Origin: Pedobacter sp. ASV28
GTDB lineage: Bacteria; Bacteroidota; Bacteroidia; Sphingobacteriales; Sphingobacteriaceae
Direction of reading: 5' to 3'
DNA length: 64,000 nucleotides
Assembly: GCF_016428855.1 (NCBI RefSeq)
Contig: NZ_JAELTN010000008.1
Span: forward strand, 56,324-120,323
Part shown: positions 9,841-17,403 of the stretch, piece after piece
How the letters are laid out: the number at the start of each line of letters is the position of its first letter
Position numbering within the stretch: the first letter of the stretch is position 1
Program-made: the position numbers and the translations under genes
Notes under the pieces: model-generated
Seen by the model: only the letters and a program-made list of their open reading frames with translations
Database searches by the model: none
What the model was told of the DNA's origin: nothing

Positions 9841-9881
9841 AGCTTGACCGTATCAGAAAATCTGTTTCAGCTTGACCGTAT
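9841..9881. repeat. 13-bp direct repeat upstream of the CheB/CheR fusion gene
   Basis: AGCTTGACCGTAT occurs at 9841-9853 and 9869-9881 (28-bp period, close to 2.7 helical turns), starting 17 bp before the gene's ATG. It may be an operator. No regulator gene is adjacent, so the binder is unknown. Confidence 0.45.
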
Positions 9882-10144
9882 AAATATACAAATTATTGAC
9901 GATGAGGAACTTATTTTAAACAACATTTTAATCCCTTAACATTCTTTGCATCGATCTATCAAATGTGATTTCGAATATTTTCGGGATCTTGAAAGTTGTT
10001 ATTGGTGGTACTTTTTCATGACCTTGTAATAAAATTCAATGTCAAATTTGAGTTGTCACTACCTAAACATTCGACAACGTCTTACCCAAAGTTTTCCATG
10101 ATGCGAATAAACTGAACAGATCGGCTTGAATTAAAAGACTTTAT
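9882..10144. other. Gene-free stretch
   Basis: AT-rich intergenic DNA between the fusion-kinase promoter region and the tRNA terminator. I see no convincing ORF, RNA gene or repeat here. Confidence 0.5.
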
Positions 10145-10181
10145 AAAAAAAATAGCTAACAATAAATATGTTAGCTATTTT
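10145..10181 (-). terminator. Intrinsic terminator of tRNA-Leu
   Basis: A perfect 12-bp inverted repeat (AAAATAGCTAAC at 10149-10160, GTTAGCTATTTT at 10170-10181, 9-nt loop) is followed on the minus strand by a run of T. It starts 6 bp after the tRNA 3' end. Confidence 0.75.
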
Positions 10182-10186
10182 AAATG

Positions 10187-10266
10187 TACCCAGCGCCGGA
10201 ATCGAACCGGCACAGTTTCCTATCGGTGTTTGAGACCGACGCGTCTACCAGTTCCGCCAGCTGGGC
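10187..10266 (-). tRNA. tRNA-Leu (anticodon CAA)
   Basis: The 80-nt minus-strand sequence folds as a class II tRNA. The acceptor GCCCAGC pairs with GCTGGGT (one G-U). The D arm is GCG/CGC with the GG dinucleotide, and the anticodon stem TCGGT/ACCGA encloses loop CTCAAAC (anticodon CAA, reads UUG). A long variable arm and the T arm GCCGG-TTCGATT-CCGGC follow. The CCA end is not encoded, so it must be added by the CCA-adding enzyme. Confidence 0.96.
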
Positions 10267-10287
10267 ATTTGTTTGAATTGCGGAGCG

Positions 10288-10319
10288 CAAATGTATCAAT
10301 TAGGTTCTAAATAAGCAAA
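10288..10319 (-). promoter_or_regulatory. Promoter of tRNA-Leu
   Basis: On the minus strand TTTG (10319-10316) is followed after 20 bp by TACATTTG (10295-10288), a full Bacteroidota -33/-7 match. The predicted start is about 15 nt before the tRNA 5' end. Confidence 0.6.
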
Positions 10320-10337
10320 TTTATTTCTTCTTTTTAT

Positions 10338-11537
10338 TCAAATTTTGAATAGTTCACTGCTAGTGTTTCTACATATATCTAGCAACAATTGATTTAGCGC
10401 CCTAACTTCACTTTCTTTCATACCCAGATTCATAGGTAAATAAACTAAATTCTCTAATTTTAGTTCATTTGTTAAGCCCATTCCTGATCTACAAATATCT
10501 AATTTGACTAAACTAGAGGCCTTAGCAGTCGCATCGAAACCTTTATCTTTTAATTGTCTAATCAATAAAGCGGGGGTTTCTGTTTCAATTGGGATCACCC
10601 AGTGCGTATGCTTCGAATTATGTGCACCAATCTTCACTTTTCCATTTAACTGTTGTAATAATTGGCTGGCCAATGTTTGTCTTTTATAGATAACTGCACG
10701 ATCAAAGTTTTCTATTTTATTTTTCAACACACGCAGATTGGGATAAGATGGTCTATAGCTGATCTTCTTCATCACATCTGTTCCTGGAAAACCTCTGGTA
10801 AAGCCAGAAATCAGGGTATCAAAATCCTTATTGGCCAGTTTGCACAATTGATAAGCAATGGTATATGGCAATTGCTTGGTTATCAAGTTAATTAACATAG
10901 CATTGATTATCTTTTTAAGATAGCGCGAAGTTGGCTGTTCTGGCAGCTGCTCGTTTAGCCATTTTATCTTAGCAAAAAGTATTTCACTATTAATCTGAAG
11001 CACTGCCCCAGTTAAGGCTGTATTGGTTTTTATGAGCCCAAAACTGAACATGACTACATCCGATTGCGGATGACCAACATAGTCTCCATCAAAAGCTTGT
11101 GCACAATCTTCTATTACGACTAGATTATTTGCTTGGGCTATCTGCAGCAACACTTCTGTATCCATCACCGCACCAAATAGATGCGTAATTAACAACAGTT
11201 TTGTTTGAGGGGTTATGGCAGCTTTTAGTTCTGCCGGAGATAGGCCCAATGTATGTTTATCCACAGCCAATGGTATCGCTTTTAATCCATGGACCTCCAT
11301 AATGGTAAACATATCGGGAATATTAATATCAGCGACCAAAATTTCAGCACCACGTTCAAGATTCAATGCCTGCAGTACAAGGTCAAAACCTGTTCTGACC
11401 GAAAGACAGGGTAATTGCTTTTTGTGAAACTGGATTTCTTTTTTCTTAAAGCCAAAACAATAGGCCATACAGAACAAAGCTCCCTTAAAAAGGGTTGTAA
11501 AACGGATATCAAGCTTGCCTCTTGCAACCATTTTCAA
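10338..11537 (-). CDS. DegT/DnrJ/EryC1/StrS-family PLP aminotransferase
   Basis: A 399-residue fold-type I PLP enzyme of the family that aminates keto-sugars during cell-surface or secondary-metabolite sugar synthesis. Visible marks are the N-terminal SVRTGFDLVLQAL segment, the cofactor-binding EDCAQAFDGD (143-152) and the Schiff-base lysine K170 in SFGLIKTNTALTG, which is followed by the family's usual Thr/Gly pattern. No sugar-nucleotide dehydratase, acyltransferase or glycosyltransferase is adjacent, so the substrate is open. It stands alone between tRNA-Leu and the DUF3817 gene, about 30 bp from the latter. Confidence 0.85.
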   Translation of the reverse strand: MKMVARGKLDIRFTTLFKGALFCMAYCFGFKKKEIQFHKKQLPCLSVRTGFDLVLQALNLERGAEILVADINIPDMFTIMEVHGLKAIPLAVDKHTLGLSPAELKAAITPQTKLLLITHLFGAVMDTEVLLQIAQANNLVVIEDCAQAFDGDYVGHPQSDVVMFSFGLIKTNTALTGAVLQINSEILFAKIKWLNEQLPEQPTSRYLKKIINAMLINLITKQLPYTIAYQLCKLANKDFDTLISGFTRGFPGTDVMKKISYRPSYPNLRVLKNKIENFDRAVIYKRQTLASQLLQQLNGKVKIGAHNSKHTHWVIPIETETPALLIRQLKDKGFDATAKASSLVKLDICRSGMGLTNELKLENLVYLPMNLGMKESEVRALNQLLLDICRNTSSELFKI

Positions 11538-11568
11538 GCAACAAACTCAAGCACACATGCTAAGGGTA

Positions 11569-11865
11569 TCATCTTGGGCTTTCCTCTTCTTTTAGCTTTT
11601 TATCGACCCAAAAAGGCGCAAACGGAAGTAATGAGGCTACAAACAACACAATTACTTTCCCTATGCCCCATTTTTTTTCTTGCCAGGCCATGATCAAACA
11701 AACTACATACAATACAAACAACATTCCATGCGCCCAACCTACATATTTAACAGCTAGGGGCATTTTCCAGACATATTTAAGTGGCATAGCCATAAACAAA
11801 AGGACGAGATAGGAAATACCTTCGGTAAGCGCTACCTTTCTGAACAGATTTAACGATGACATCAT
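11569..11865 (-). CDS. DUF3817 small integral membrane protein
   Basis: About 98 residues with three hydrophobic helices. The sequence LTEGISYLVLLFMAMPLKY and the later VGWAHGMLFVLYV match the DUF3817 pattern (glycine and histidine inside the membrane segments). The family has no known function. An upstream TTG at 11883 could extend it by six residues, but the tandem ATG codons at 11865/11862 are better starts. It lies between the aminotransferase and thrC on the same strand. Confidence 0.8.
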   Translation of the reverse strand: MMSSLNLFRKVALTEGISYLVLLFMAMPLKYVWKMPLAVKYVGWAHGMLFVLYVVCLIMAWQEKKWGIGKVIVLFVASLLPFAPFWVDKKLKEEESPR

Positions 11866-11945
11866 GCAGTGTAATTTGCCCAAAAGTAACCATTAAAAAA
11901 TCGCCTAATAGGTTAATTTTCCTTTTTGACAATCCCCTAACCTAC

Positions 11946-13142
11946 TTAAAAATCGAAATTATCCAAATATTTATAACCAGAGCCAGTATTAAGGAGCAAT
12001 ATCTTTTCATAGGGCTGTACCTGTCCGCTTTTAAGGAGCTTCTTTAAGGCAGCCAATAACGCGGCTCCTTCTGGTGCAATTAAAAGACCTTCTGCGGTAG
12101 ATATTTCTTTAAGGTTATCTATGATTTCAGCTTCTGCAATGGCCAATGCACTTCCATTTGATTCGGCCAATACCTCCAACATCATCCTTTCTGCAAAAGG
12201 ACGAGGCACGGCCAGACCATTAGCTACCGTTGCCTTGCCCTGATAGTTACTACAATTTGGCTGTAAGCCCTTAAAAGTAGCCACTAAGGGCTGGCAGTTT
12301 TCAGCTTGTACCGCAATCATCCTGGTAGGAATATGAGTGATCCAGCCCATGCGCTTCATTTCCTGAAAAGCCTTCCATATCCCAATGAGCCCAGTTCCAC
12401 CTCCTGCCGGATACAAAATCACATCTGGCAAGTTCCAGTTCAATTGTTCTGCCAATTCGTAGCCCAGTGTTTTTTTACCTTCTAAGCGATAGGGCTCTTT
12501 CATGGTCGACATGTCAAAACAGTTTCTCTCCTTTTTAATGGAAGCCACCTTTTGGGCACAGTCGTTAATCAGACCATCTACCAAGATCAGTTCTGCTCCA
12601 AAAGCCAAGCATTCTTTTTTAAAAGCTTCTGGTGTATGTTTAGGCATCACTACGGTAGACTGGATACCAGCCTTGGCACAATAGGCACTCAGGGCTCCAC
12701 CTGCATTCCCTGCTGTAGGCACAATACAGGCTTCCACACCAAGTTCTTTTGCCTTTGAAACAGCCATACTTAATCCACGTGCTTTAAAAGATCCTGTAGG
12801 ATTAAACGATTCGTCCTTTAACCACAGCTTATCCAACCCCAATATATTGCCCAAGGTAGACAGTTCTAAAATAGGGGTCAATCCTTCGCCCAAGCTCACC
12901 CTATGCTTCCTTGATAATAAGGGTAAAAATTTGGCATAACGCCACATTGACCTCTCTGCCACATCGATCACTTCAAAGGGCGAGGCAGGGGCAAGTTCAA
13001 ATGCGGTTATTATGGGCGACTGACAGCTTGTACAAAAAGTCTGTAATTGCGTACTATCGTAAACAGCTTGGCAAGAACTACATTTTAGTTGATAAAGACT
13101 GGTTATAACCGTTGGCTCCATTAGGGAAGAATTCGTTTTCAT
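11946..13142 (-). CDS. thrC: Threonine synthase
   Basis: Catalyses O-phospho-L-homoserine to L-threonine with PLP in the cytoplasm. The 398-residue protein begins with a zinc-ribbon-like CSSC...CTSC (C21, C24, C37, C40). It carries the PLP lysine K120 in PTGSFKARG, the phosphate-binding PTAGNAGGA loop and a PAGGGTGLIG loop. Its length and N-terminal ribbon fit the archaeal/plant-like threonine synthase group, but the lack of neighbouring thrA/thrB means another PLP lyase of this fold cannot be fully excluded. It lies 59 bp downstream of a LysR gene on the same strand, which may co-regulate it. Confidence 0.85.
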   Translation of the reverse strand: MKTNSSLMEPTVITSLYQLKCSSCQAVYDSTQLQTFCTSCQSPIITAFELAPASPFEVIDVAERSMWRYAKFLPLLSRKHRVSLGEGLTPILELSTLGNILGLDKLWLKDESFNPTGSFKARGLSMAVSKAKELGVEACIVPTAGNAGGALSAYCAKAGIQSTVVMPKHTPEAFKKECLAFGAELILVDGLINDCAQKVASIKKERNCFDMSTMKEPYRLEGKKTLGYELAEQLNWNLPDVILYPAGGGTGLIGIWKAFQEMKRMGWITHIPTRMIAVQAENCQPLVATFKGLQPNCSNYQGKATVANGLAVPRPFAERMMLEVLAESNGSALAIAEAEIIDNLKEISTAEGLLIAPEGAALLAALKKLLKSGQVQPYEKILLLNTGSGYKYLDNFDF

Positions 13143-13201
13143 TGAGCTAAAATAGCTTCAAAATAAACGAATAGCCAATACTCTTTTTGCATAACCTATA
13201 A

Positions 13202-14104
13202 CTAAAAGTTATAGCATTGTTTAGCAAACTTAATAAAGGCCTTGTTCATTCCATTATTTTCATCGCCAAGGCGCTGGATAAAATAAAAATGTCTTTCTAT
13301 GGTTAGTCCATCTATATTCAATTGTATAAGCTCTCCTCTTTCCAATTCTTTAGCTACAGCTTTTAAGGGCAGAAAACCTAGGCTATCATCAGCCAAAATA
13401 AAGTTTTTTAAGGCCTCTGTTCCACCCAATCGCATACATACATTCAGGTCACCGATTTTCATTCCATGTTCGGCAAGAGCCTGACCTATGGCCAACAAAG
13501 TTCCCGAACCGCGCTCACGCAAAGAGAGTGGAATATTTTTAAGTTCCATGAGGCTATAGGTTTGTTGCTTGGCCAAATAGCTTTTGCTTGCACAAACCGC
13601 CACAACCCTCTCTGCCAGAAAATACTGGCTATTTACATTGGCCATTTTATCTTTTCCTTCGATAATGGCTAGATCAATTTCATGGTTCAACAGGGCCGTC
13701 ATCACATTTTCTGAATTCCGGTTCAACAAACTGATCTTTACCGCTTCATTCTGTTTTCTGAAAGCCGAAAGCACGGCCGGAATAACATAAAGTGCAATAG
13801 TAGTACTAGCACCCAATTTCAATTCGCCCTTAAGCAATTGTTGATTATACACACTGCCAATATCGAATTCTATTTGCTGGGCCAAGGAAACCGCTACTTG
13901 TAAATGTTGTTGTAAAATCTTGCCAGCATGGGTAAGTGTTACCGTCCCTTTCTTACGCTCGAACAAAGGTGTTTTGTAATACTGCTCCAGATTATGGATA
14001 TGTTTGCTGATAGCGGGTTGACTAATAAATAACACTTCGCTAGCGCGTGTAAAGCTCAAGTATTTGGCTACTTCTATAAAGACCAGATGATTAAAAGATA
14101 GCAT
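13202..14104 (-). CDS. LysR-family transcriptional regulator
   Basis: 300 residues. The N-terminal winged helix (residues 1-60) shows the classic FTRASEVLFISQPAISKHIHNLEQ pattern. A linker helix and a LysR effector domain of the type-2 periplasmic-binding fold follow (about 90-295). The family usually acts as a tetrameric activator responding to a small metabolite. Unlike many LysR genes it is not divergent: it reads in the same direction as thrC, only 59 bp upstream. Its ligand is unknown. Confidence 0.92.
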   Translation of the reverse strand: MLSFNHLVFIEVAKYLSFTRASEVLFISQPAISKHIHNLEQYYKTPLFERKKGTVTLTHAGKILQQHLQVAVSLAQQIEFDIGSVYNQQLLKGELKLGASTTIALYVIPAVLSAFRKQNEAVKISLLNRNSENVMTALLNHEIDLAIIEGKDKMANVNSQYFLAERVVAVCASKSYLAKQQTYSLMELKNIPLSLRERGSGTLLAIGQALAEHGMKIGDLNVCMRLGGTEALKNFILADDSLGFLPLKAVAKELERGELIQLNIDGLTIERHFYFIQRLGDENNGMNKAFIKFAKQCYNF

Positions 14105-14147
14105 TCAATCAAAAATACCAATAAAATAATTAAGCCAATGGAATATT

Positions 14148-14672
14148 TTATTTACCAAATTTAGCTAGGCTTTCTGTTATACGACGAAGGTATTTATTAC
14201 GATAATAAAGATCTTTTATAGCTTTAAGGATATTTTCCCGATTATCTCCTTCGTAGTGAAAACCTTTGGTCAGTATCTCCAATTCTTGATTAAGAGCTTG
14301 TTCTATTTGTGCAATTTGTTTTTTTAAGATGTCCAGTTTACCTTGATCTTCATCAAATTCCAACTCCATTAAAGTCTCGTTCACCTCCATCATGTCCATT
14401 AAGAAAGATTGGGGCAAAACATAATGTTCTCCTTCTGTTATTACACCTTTAAGCTCCAGCACATATTGGAGTACTCTTGCAGGATCTTTTAACACCTGAA
14501 AAGCCTTATTATTAAGTGTTGAACGCTCTAAAACCTCCTCTTGCTTTTCTTGGCTCTCCTTAATATAAAAATCGGGATGATACTTTTTGCTCAATGCATA
14601 GAATTGCTGTTTCACCACATTTTGGTCTGGATGAAAAGTAATTGGCAAGCCGTAAAGTTCAAAGTAGTTCAT
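14148..14672 (-). CDS. hscB: Fe-S cluster co-chaperone HscB (J-domain protein)
   Basis: 174 residues: an N-terminal J domain with the HPD tripeptide (H32-P33-D34 in KKYHPDFY), followed by the C-terminal helical HscB domain (about 85-170) that binds the scaffold IscU. The start MNYFELYGLP and the segment NNKAFQVLKDPARVLQYVLEL match HscB closely. It stimulates the HscA Hsp70 ATPase for cluster transfer. hscA and the isc genes are not in this window. It follows rseP by about 60 bp on the same strand, separated by a hairpin. Confidence 0.9.
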   Translation of the reverse strand: MNYFELYGLPITFHPDQNVVKQQFYALSKKYHPDFYIKESQEKQEEVLERSTLNNKAFQVLKDPARVLQYVLELKGVITEGEHYVLPQSFLMDMMEVNETLMELEFDEDQGKLDILKKQIAQIEQALNQELEILTKGFHYEGDNRENILKAIKDLYYRNKYLRRITESLAKFGK

Positions 14673-14687
14673 ACATAAATTGTTAGA

Positions 14688-14733
14688 AGCTGAAGGCAGA
14701 AAGTTTATGGAACTTAACTTTCTGCTTTTAGCT
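14688..14733. repeat. 18-bp hairpin between rseP and hscB
   Basis: AGCTGAAGGCAGAAAGTT (14688-14705) pairs with AACTTTCTGCTTTTAGCT (14716-14733), with two positions as G-U-type mismatches and a 10-nt loop. It abuts the rseP stop codon. No T-run follows, so it is more like an intergenic palindromic repeat or mRNA stabiliser than a terminator. Confidence 0.5.
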
Positions 14734-16123
14734 ATTTCCCAAATATCTTCAATATATCATTGCCAAAGGCAAATACCATTAGGCTCAGCAAAATTACAAA
14801 TCCTACAATTTGGGCCTTTTCCATAAACTTATCGCTTAGTGGACGACCTTTTATCATCTCGATGATCAGGAAAACAACATGTCCACCATCTAAAGCCGGA
14901 ATTGGCAATAGGTTCATAAAGGCCAAAGCCATCGAAATGAGTCCTGTTAGGCGCCAAAATTTCTCCCACTCAAATTCCGAACCATAAACCTTGGCAATAC
15001 CAATTGGGCTGCTGATGTTACGGGCACTTACCTTACCGGTAATCATTTTCCAGATTCCCTTTGCGTTATCGGCAAAAGTGGTCCATCCTTTGTCTACCCC
15101 AACAGAGAAGGATTCGAACAAACCATAATTGATGGTTTTGGTAGGCAATCTTAAACGACCTATAGCAATGCCAATGGTTCCATCTGCCGCTATTTTAGGT
15201 TTTAAGTCTAGTTCCTTACCATTCCTTAATACTTTAAAGCTAATGGTTTTTCCGGCATTCTTTTCTATTTCGGTAGTTACGTCATCTAAAAAGCGTACTG
15301 GCTTCTGGTTAACTGACAAAATACTATCATTTACCTTAATGCCTGCATTAAAAGCTGGAACAGGCACTTTAGCCGGGGCTTCCTTGCCCAATAACTTGGC
15401 TAGAAAACTTTGTTTTACCGCTACGTCTTCTGGTGTATTTACCTTAATAATTTTCTGGGCCACCATTCTTGGTGCTACAAATTCTTCAATACCGTGTTTA
15501 CTGATACTGTTAAGGACTGATTCTGGCACTTTTAGGTCCATCGCCTTACCCTCTCTAGAAATGGTCAACCTTGTGTCGCCCAACAATACCTTAGAACTTA
15601 GCAACTCATCGAAATAAATCAACTTTTGTCCGTTTATGGCCAATATCTTATCTCCATCCTTCAATCCAATTTCCTGCCCTATAATACCCGGATGAACACC
15701 GTAGGCCAATTGGTTGTTAGGGATAAAAGTTTCGCCGTATTTGAAAGTAAGCATCCAAAAAATAAAGATCCCTACGACCACATTCACAATAATACCACCC
15801 AACATTACGATTAAACGTTGCCAAGCTGGTTTAGAACGGAATTCCCAAGGTTGTGCTGGTAGCGCTAGTTGTTCGGTATCCATCGACTCGTCGATCATTC
15901 CCGCTATTTTCACATAGCCTCCCAATGGTAACCAGCCTACCCCATATTCTGTATCGCCAACTTTGAAACTGAAAAGCTTAAATCCCCAGGCATCAAAGAA
16001 AAGATAAAATTTTTCTACTTTAATTCCAAAAGCACGTGCTGCTAAAAAATGTCCTAATTCGTGTAAAATTACTAGTATCGATAATCCCAGCAACAGCTGG
16101 CCCGCCATAATCAATCCGTCCAT
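14732..16123 (-). CDS. rseP: RseP-type site-2 zinc metalloprotease
   Basis: An inner-membrane protease for regulated intramembrane proteolysis of anti-sigma factors and signal peptides. 463 residues: the zinc motif HELGH (H21, E22, H25) sits in the first TM helix, and two PDZ regions lie around 145-200 and 255-315. The third catalytic region is LLPIPALDGGH near the C-terminus (LDG motif), followed by a final TM segment. The family is well conserved and often next to dxr, as here: the gene starts 20 bp after dxr ends on the same strand, suggesting one transcript. Confidence 0.94.
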   Translation of the reverse strand: MDGLIMAGQLLLGLSILVILHELGHFLAARAFGIKVEKFYLFFDAWGFKLFSFKVGDTEYGVGWLPLGGYVKIAGMIDESMDTEQLALPAQPWEFRSKPAWQRLIVMLGGIIVNVVVGIFIFWMLTFKYGETFIPNNQLAYGVHPGIIGQEIGLKDGDKILAINGQKLIYFDELLSSKVLLGDTRLTISREGKAMDLKVPESVLNSISKHGIEEFVAPRMVAQKIIKVNTPEDVAVKQSFLAKLLGKEAPAKVPVPAFNAGIKVNDSILSVNQKPVRFLDDVTTEIEKNAGKTISFKVLRNGKELDLKPKIAADGTIGIAIGRLRLPTKTINYGLFESFSVGVDKGWTTFADNAKGIWKMITGKVSARNISSPIGIAKVYGSEFEWEKFWRLTGLISMALAFMNLLPIPALDGGHVVFLIIEMIKGRPLSDKFMEKAQIVGFVILLSLMVFAFGNDILKIFGK

Positions 16124-16142
16124 ATTCTATTTTAGTGTATTT

Positions 16143-17309
16143 CTATTTTAGATTTGTTAATACTTGTTTTGTTACTAATTCGCCTGCAAATATACGCGTA
16201 AGCCTATCGGTTTCTAAATAATCGTCTAATGTTGGATGCGTTATAAAGTCAACTGCATTCATACATTCTCCTATAACATCGCTCATTTCTAAAAATCCTA
16301 TTTTGTCTTTCAAAAACGCATCGACCACCACTTCATTTGCCGCATTGATGATGCAGGGCATATTTCCTCCCACCTCCATCGCCTTGTAAGCAAGGTCAAG
16401 GTTACGAAAACTTTTTGTATCTGCCTTAGAAAATGTTAATTCAGGATAGTTGACAAAGCTAAATCGCTCAAAATTAGCCACTAATCTATCTGGATAGGCA
16501 AAAGCATAATGGATAGGCAATTTCATATCTGGCAGCCCCATTTGCGCCTTAATAGATCCATCATTAAATTGCACCATAGAATGAATAATAGACTGTGGGT
16601 GTACTACTACCTCAATCTGGTCTGCCTGCAGGCCAAACAACCATTTGGCTTCAATAGCTTCCAAACCTTTGTTCATTAGCGAGGCCGAGTCGATGGTAAT
16701 TTTAGCGCCCATTACCCAATTAGGATGCTTTAGGGCTTCCTCTTTAGTTACCGTAGCCAAAAATGACCGATCTTTTCCCCTAAATGGACCTCCAGAGGCA
16801 GTCAATAAAATTTTTTCTATGGTCTCTTCCTTCTCGCCCACCAAACACTGGAAAATAGCCGAATGTTCCGAATCAACCGGAATAATTTTAACCCTATGTT
16901 GTTTGGCCAGCATCATGATTAGTTCCCCTGCTACCACCAAGGTTTCTTTATTGGCCAGGCCTATATCTTTTTTGGCTTCAATAGCCGCGATGGTTGGCGT
17001 AAGCCCGGCTGCGCCCATAATGGCCGTCAGCACAATTTTAGTTTGGGGCAATTGCACTGCAGCAAGTAATCCTTCTTCTCCAACCATTACCTTGATATGC
17101 GGCAGGGCCGATTTCACCTTTTGGTAAAATGCTTCATTGCCAATCACCACCAAGTCTGGCTTAAACTCCAGAGCCTGCTGTATCAACAATTCTGCATTAT
17201 GTTGAGCGGTAAGCGCATCCACTTTGTATAAATTGGGATTTGCGCGAACCACCTCCAAGGCCTGCGTGCCAATGGAACCTGTTGAACCTAATATGGATAT
17301 GTTTTTCAA
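16143..17309 (-). CDS. dxr: 1-deoxy-D-xylulose 5-phosphate reductoisomerase
   Basis: Converts DXP to 2-C-methyl-D-erythritol 4-phosphate with NADPH, the first committed MEP-pathway step; it supplies IPP for quinones and the carotenoids encoded in this window. It has the NADPH motif ILGSTGSIGTQAL at the N-terminus, PVDSEHSAIFQCL (metal/substrate), GGPFR, and NEVVVDAF near the C-terminus. I place the start at the TTG at 17309, preceded by an AGAAGAGA ribosome-site-like stretch, giving MKNISILGSTG, the usual beginning. A GTG at 17333 would add eight residues but lies inside a palindromic repeat. Confidence 0.93.
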   Translation of the reverse strand: MKNISILGSTGSIGTQALEVVRANPNLYKVDALTAQHNAELLIQQALEFKPDLVVIGNEAFYQKVKSALPHIKVMVGEEGLLAAVQLPQTKIVLTAIMGAAGLTPTIAAIEAKKDIGLANKETLVVAGELIMMLAKQHRVKIIPVDSEHSAIFQCLVGEKEETIEKILLTASGGPFRGKDRSFLATVTKEEALKHPNWVMGAKITIDSASLMNKGLEAIEAKWLFGLQADQIEVVVHPQSIIHSMVQFNDGSIKAQMGLPDMKLPIHYAFAYPDRLVANFERFSFVNYPELTFSKADTKSFRNLDLAYKAMEVGGNMPCIINAANEVVVDAFLKDKIGFLEMSDVIGECMNAVDFITHPTLDDYLETDRLTRIFAGELVTKQVLTNLK

Positions 17310-17327
17310 AATTTTATCTCTTCTTAT

Positions 17328-17397
17328 CGTCACCCTGAATGCATTTCAGGATCATTTTATTTTAGCCTACTGATGCTGAAATAAATTCAGCATGACG
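17328..17397. repeat. REP-like inverted repeat (GTCAnnCTGAAT type)
   Basis: Imperfect 27-bp arms: CGTCACCCTGAATGCATTTC... at 17328-17354 and its reverse complement at 17371-17397, matching at 22 of 27 positions. The outer ends read CGTCA/TGACG. It belongs to the same style of intergenic element as those in the his operon. Confidence 0.7.
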
Positions 17398-17403
17398 GTA
17401 CAA

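Noticed and set aside
11866..11883. Upstream TTG start extending the DUF3817 protein
   Set aside because: Adds six residues with no family match; tandem ATG codons give a better start.
15129..15617. 162-codon plus-strand frame opposite rseP
   Set aside because: Antisense shadow of the conserved protease gene.
16645..17127. 160-codon plus-strand frame opposite dxr
   Set aside because: Antisense shadow; no own promoter or start context.
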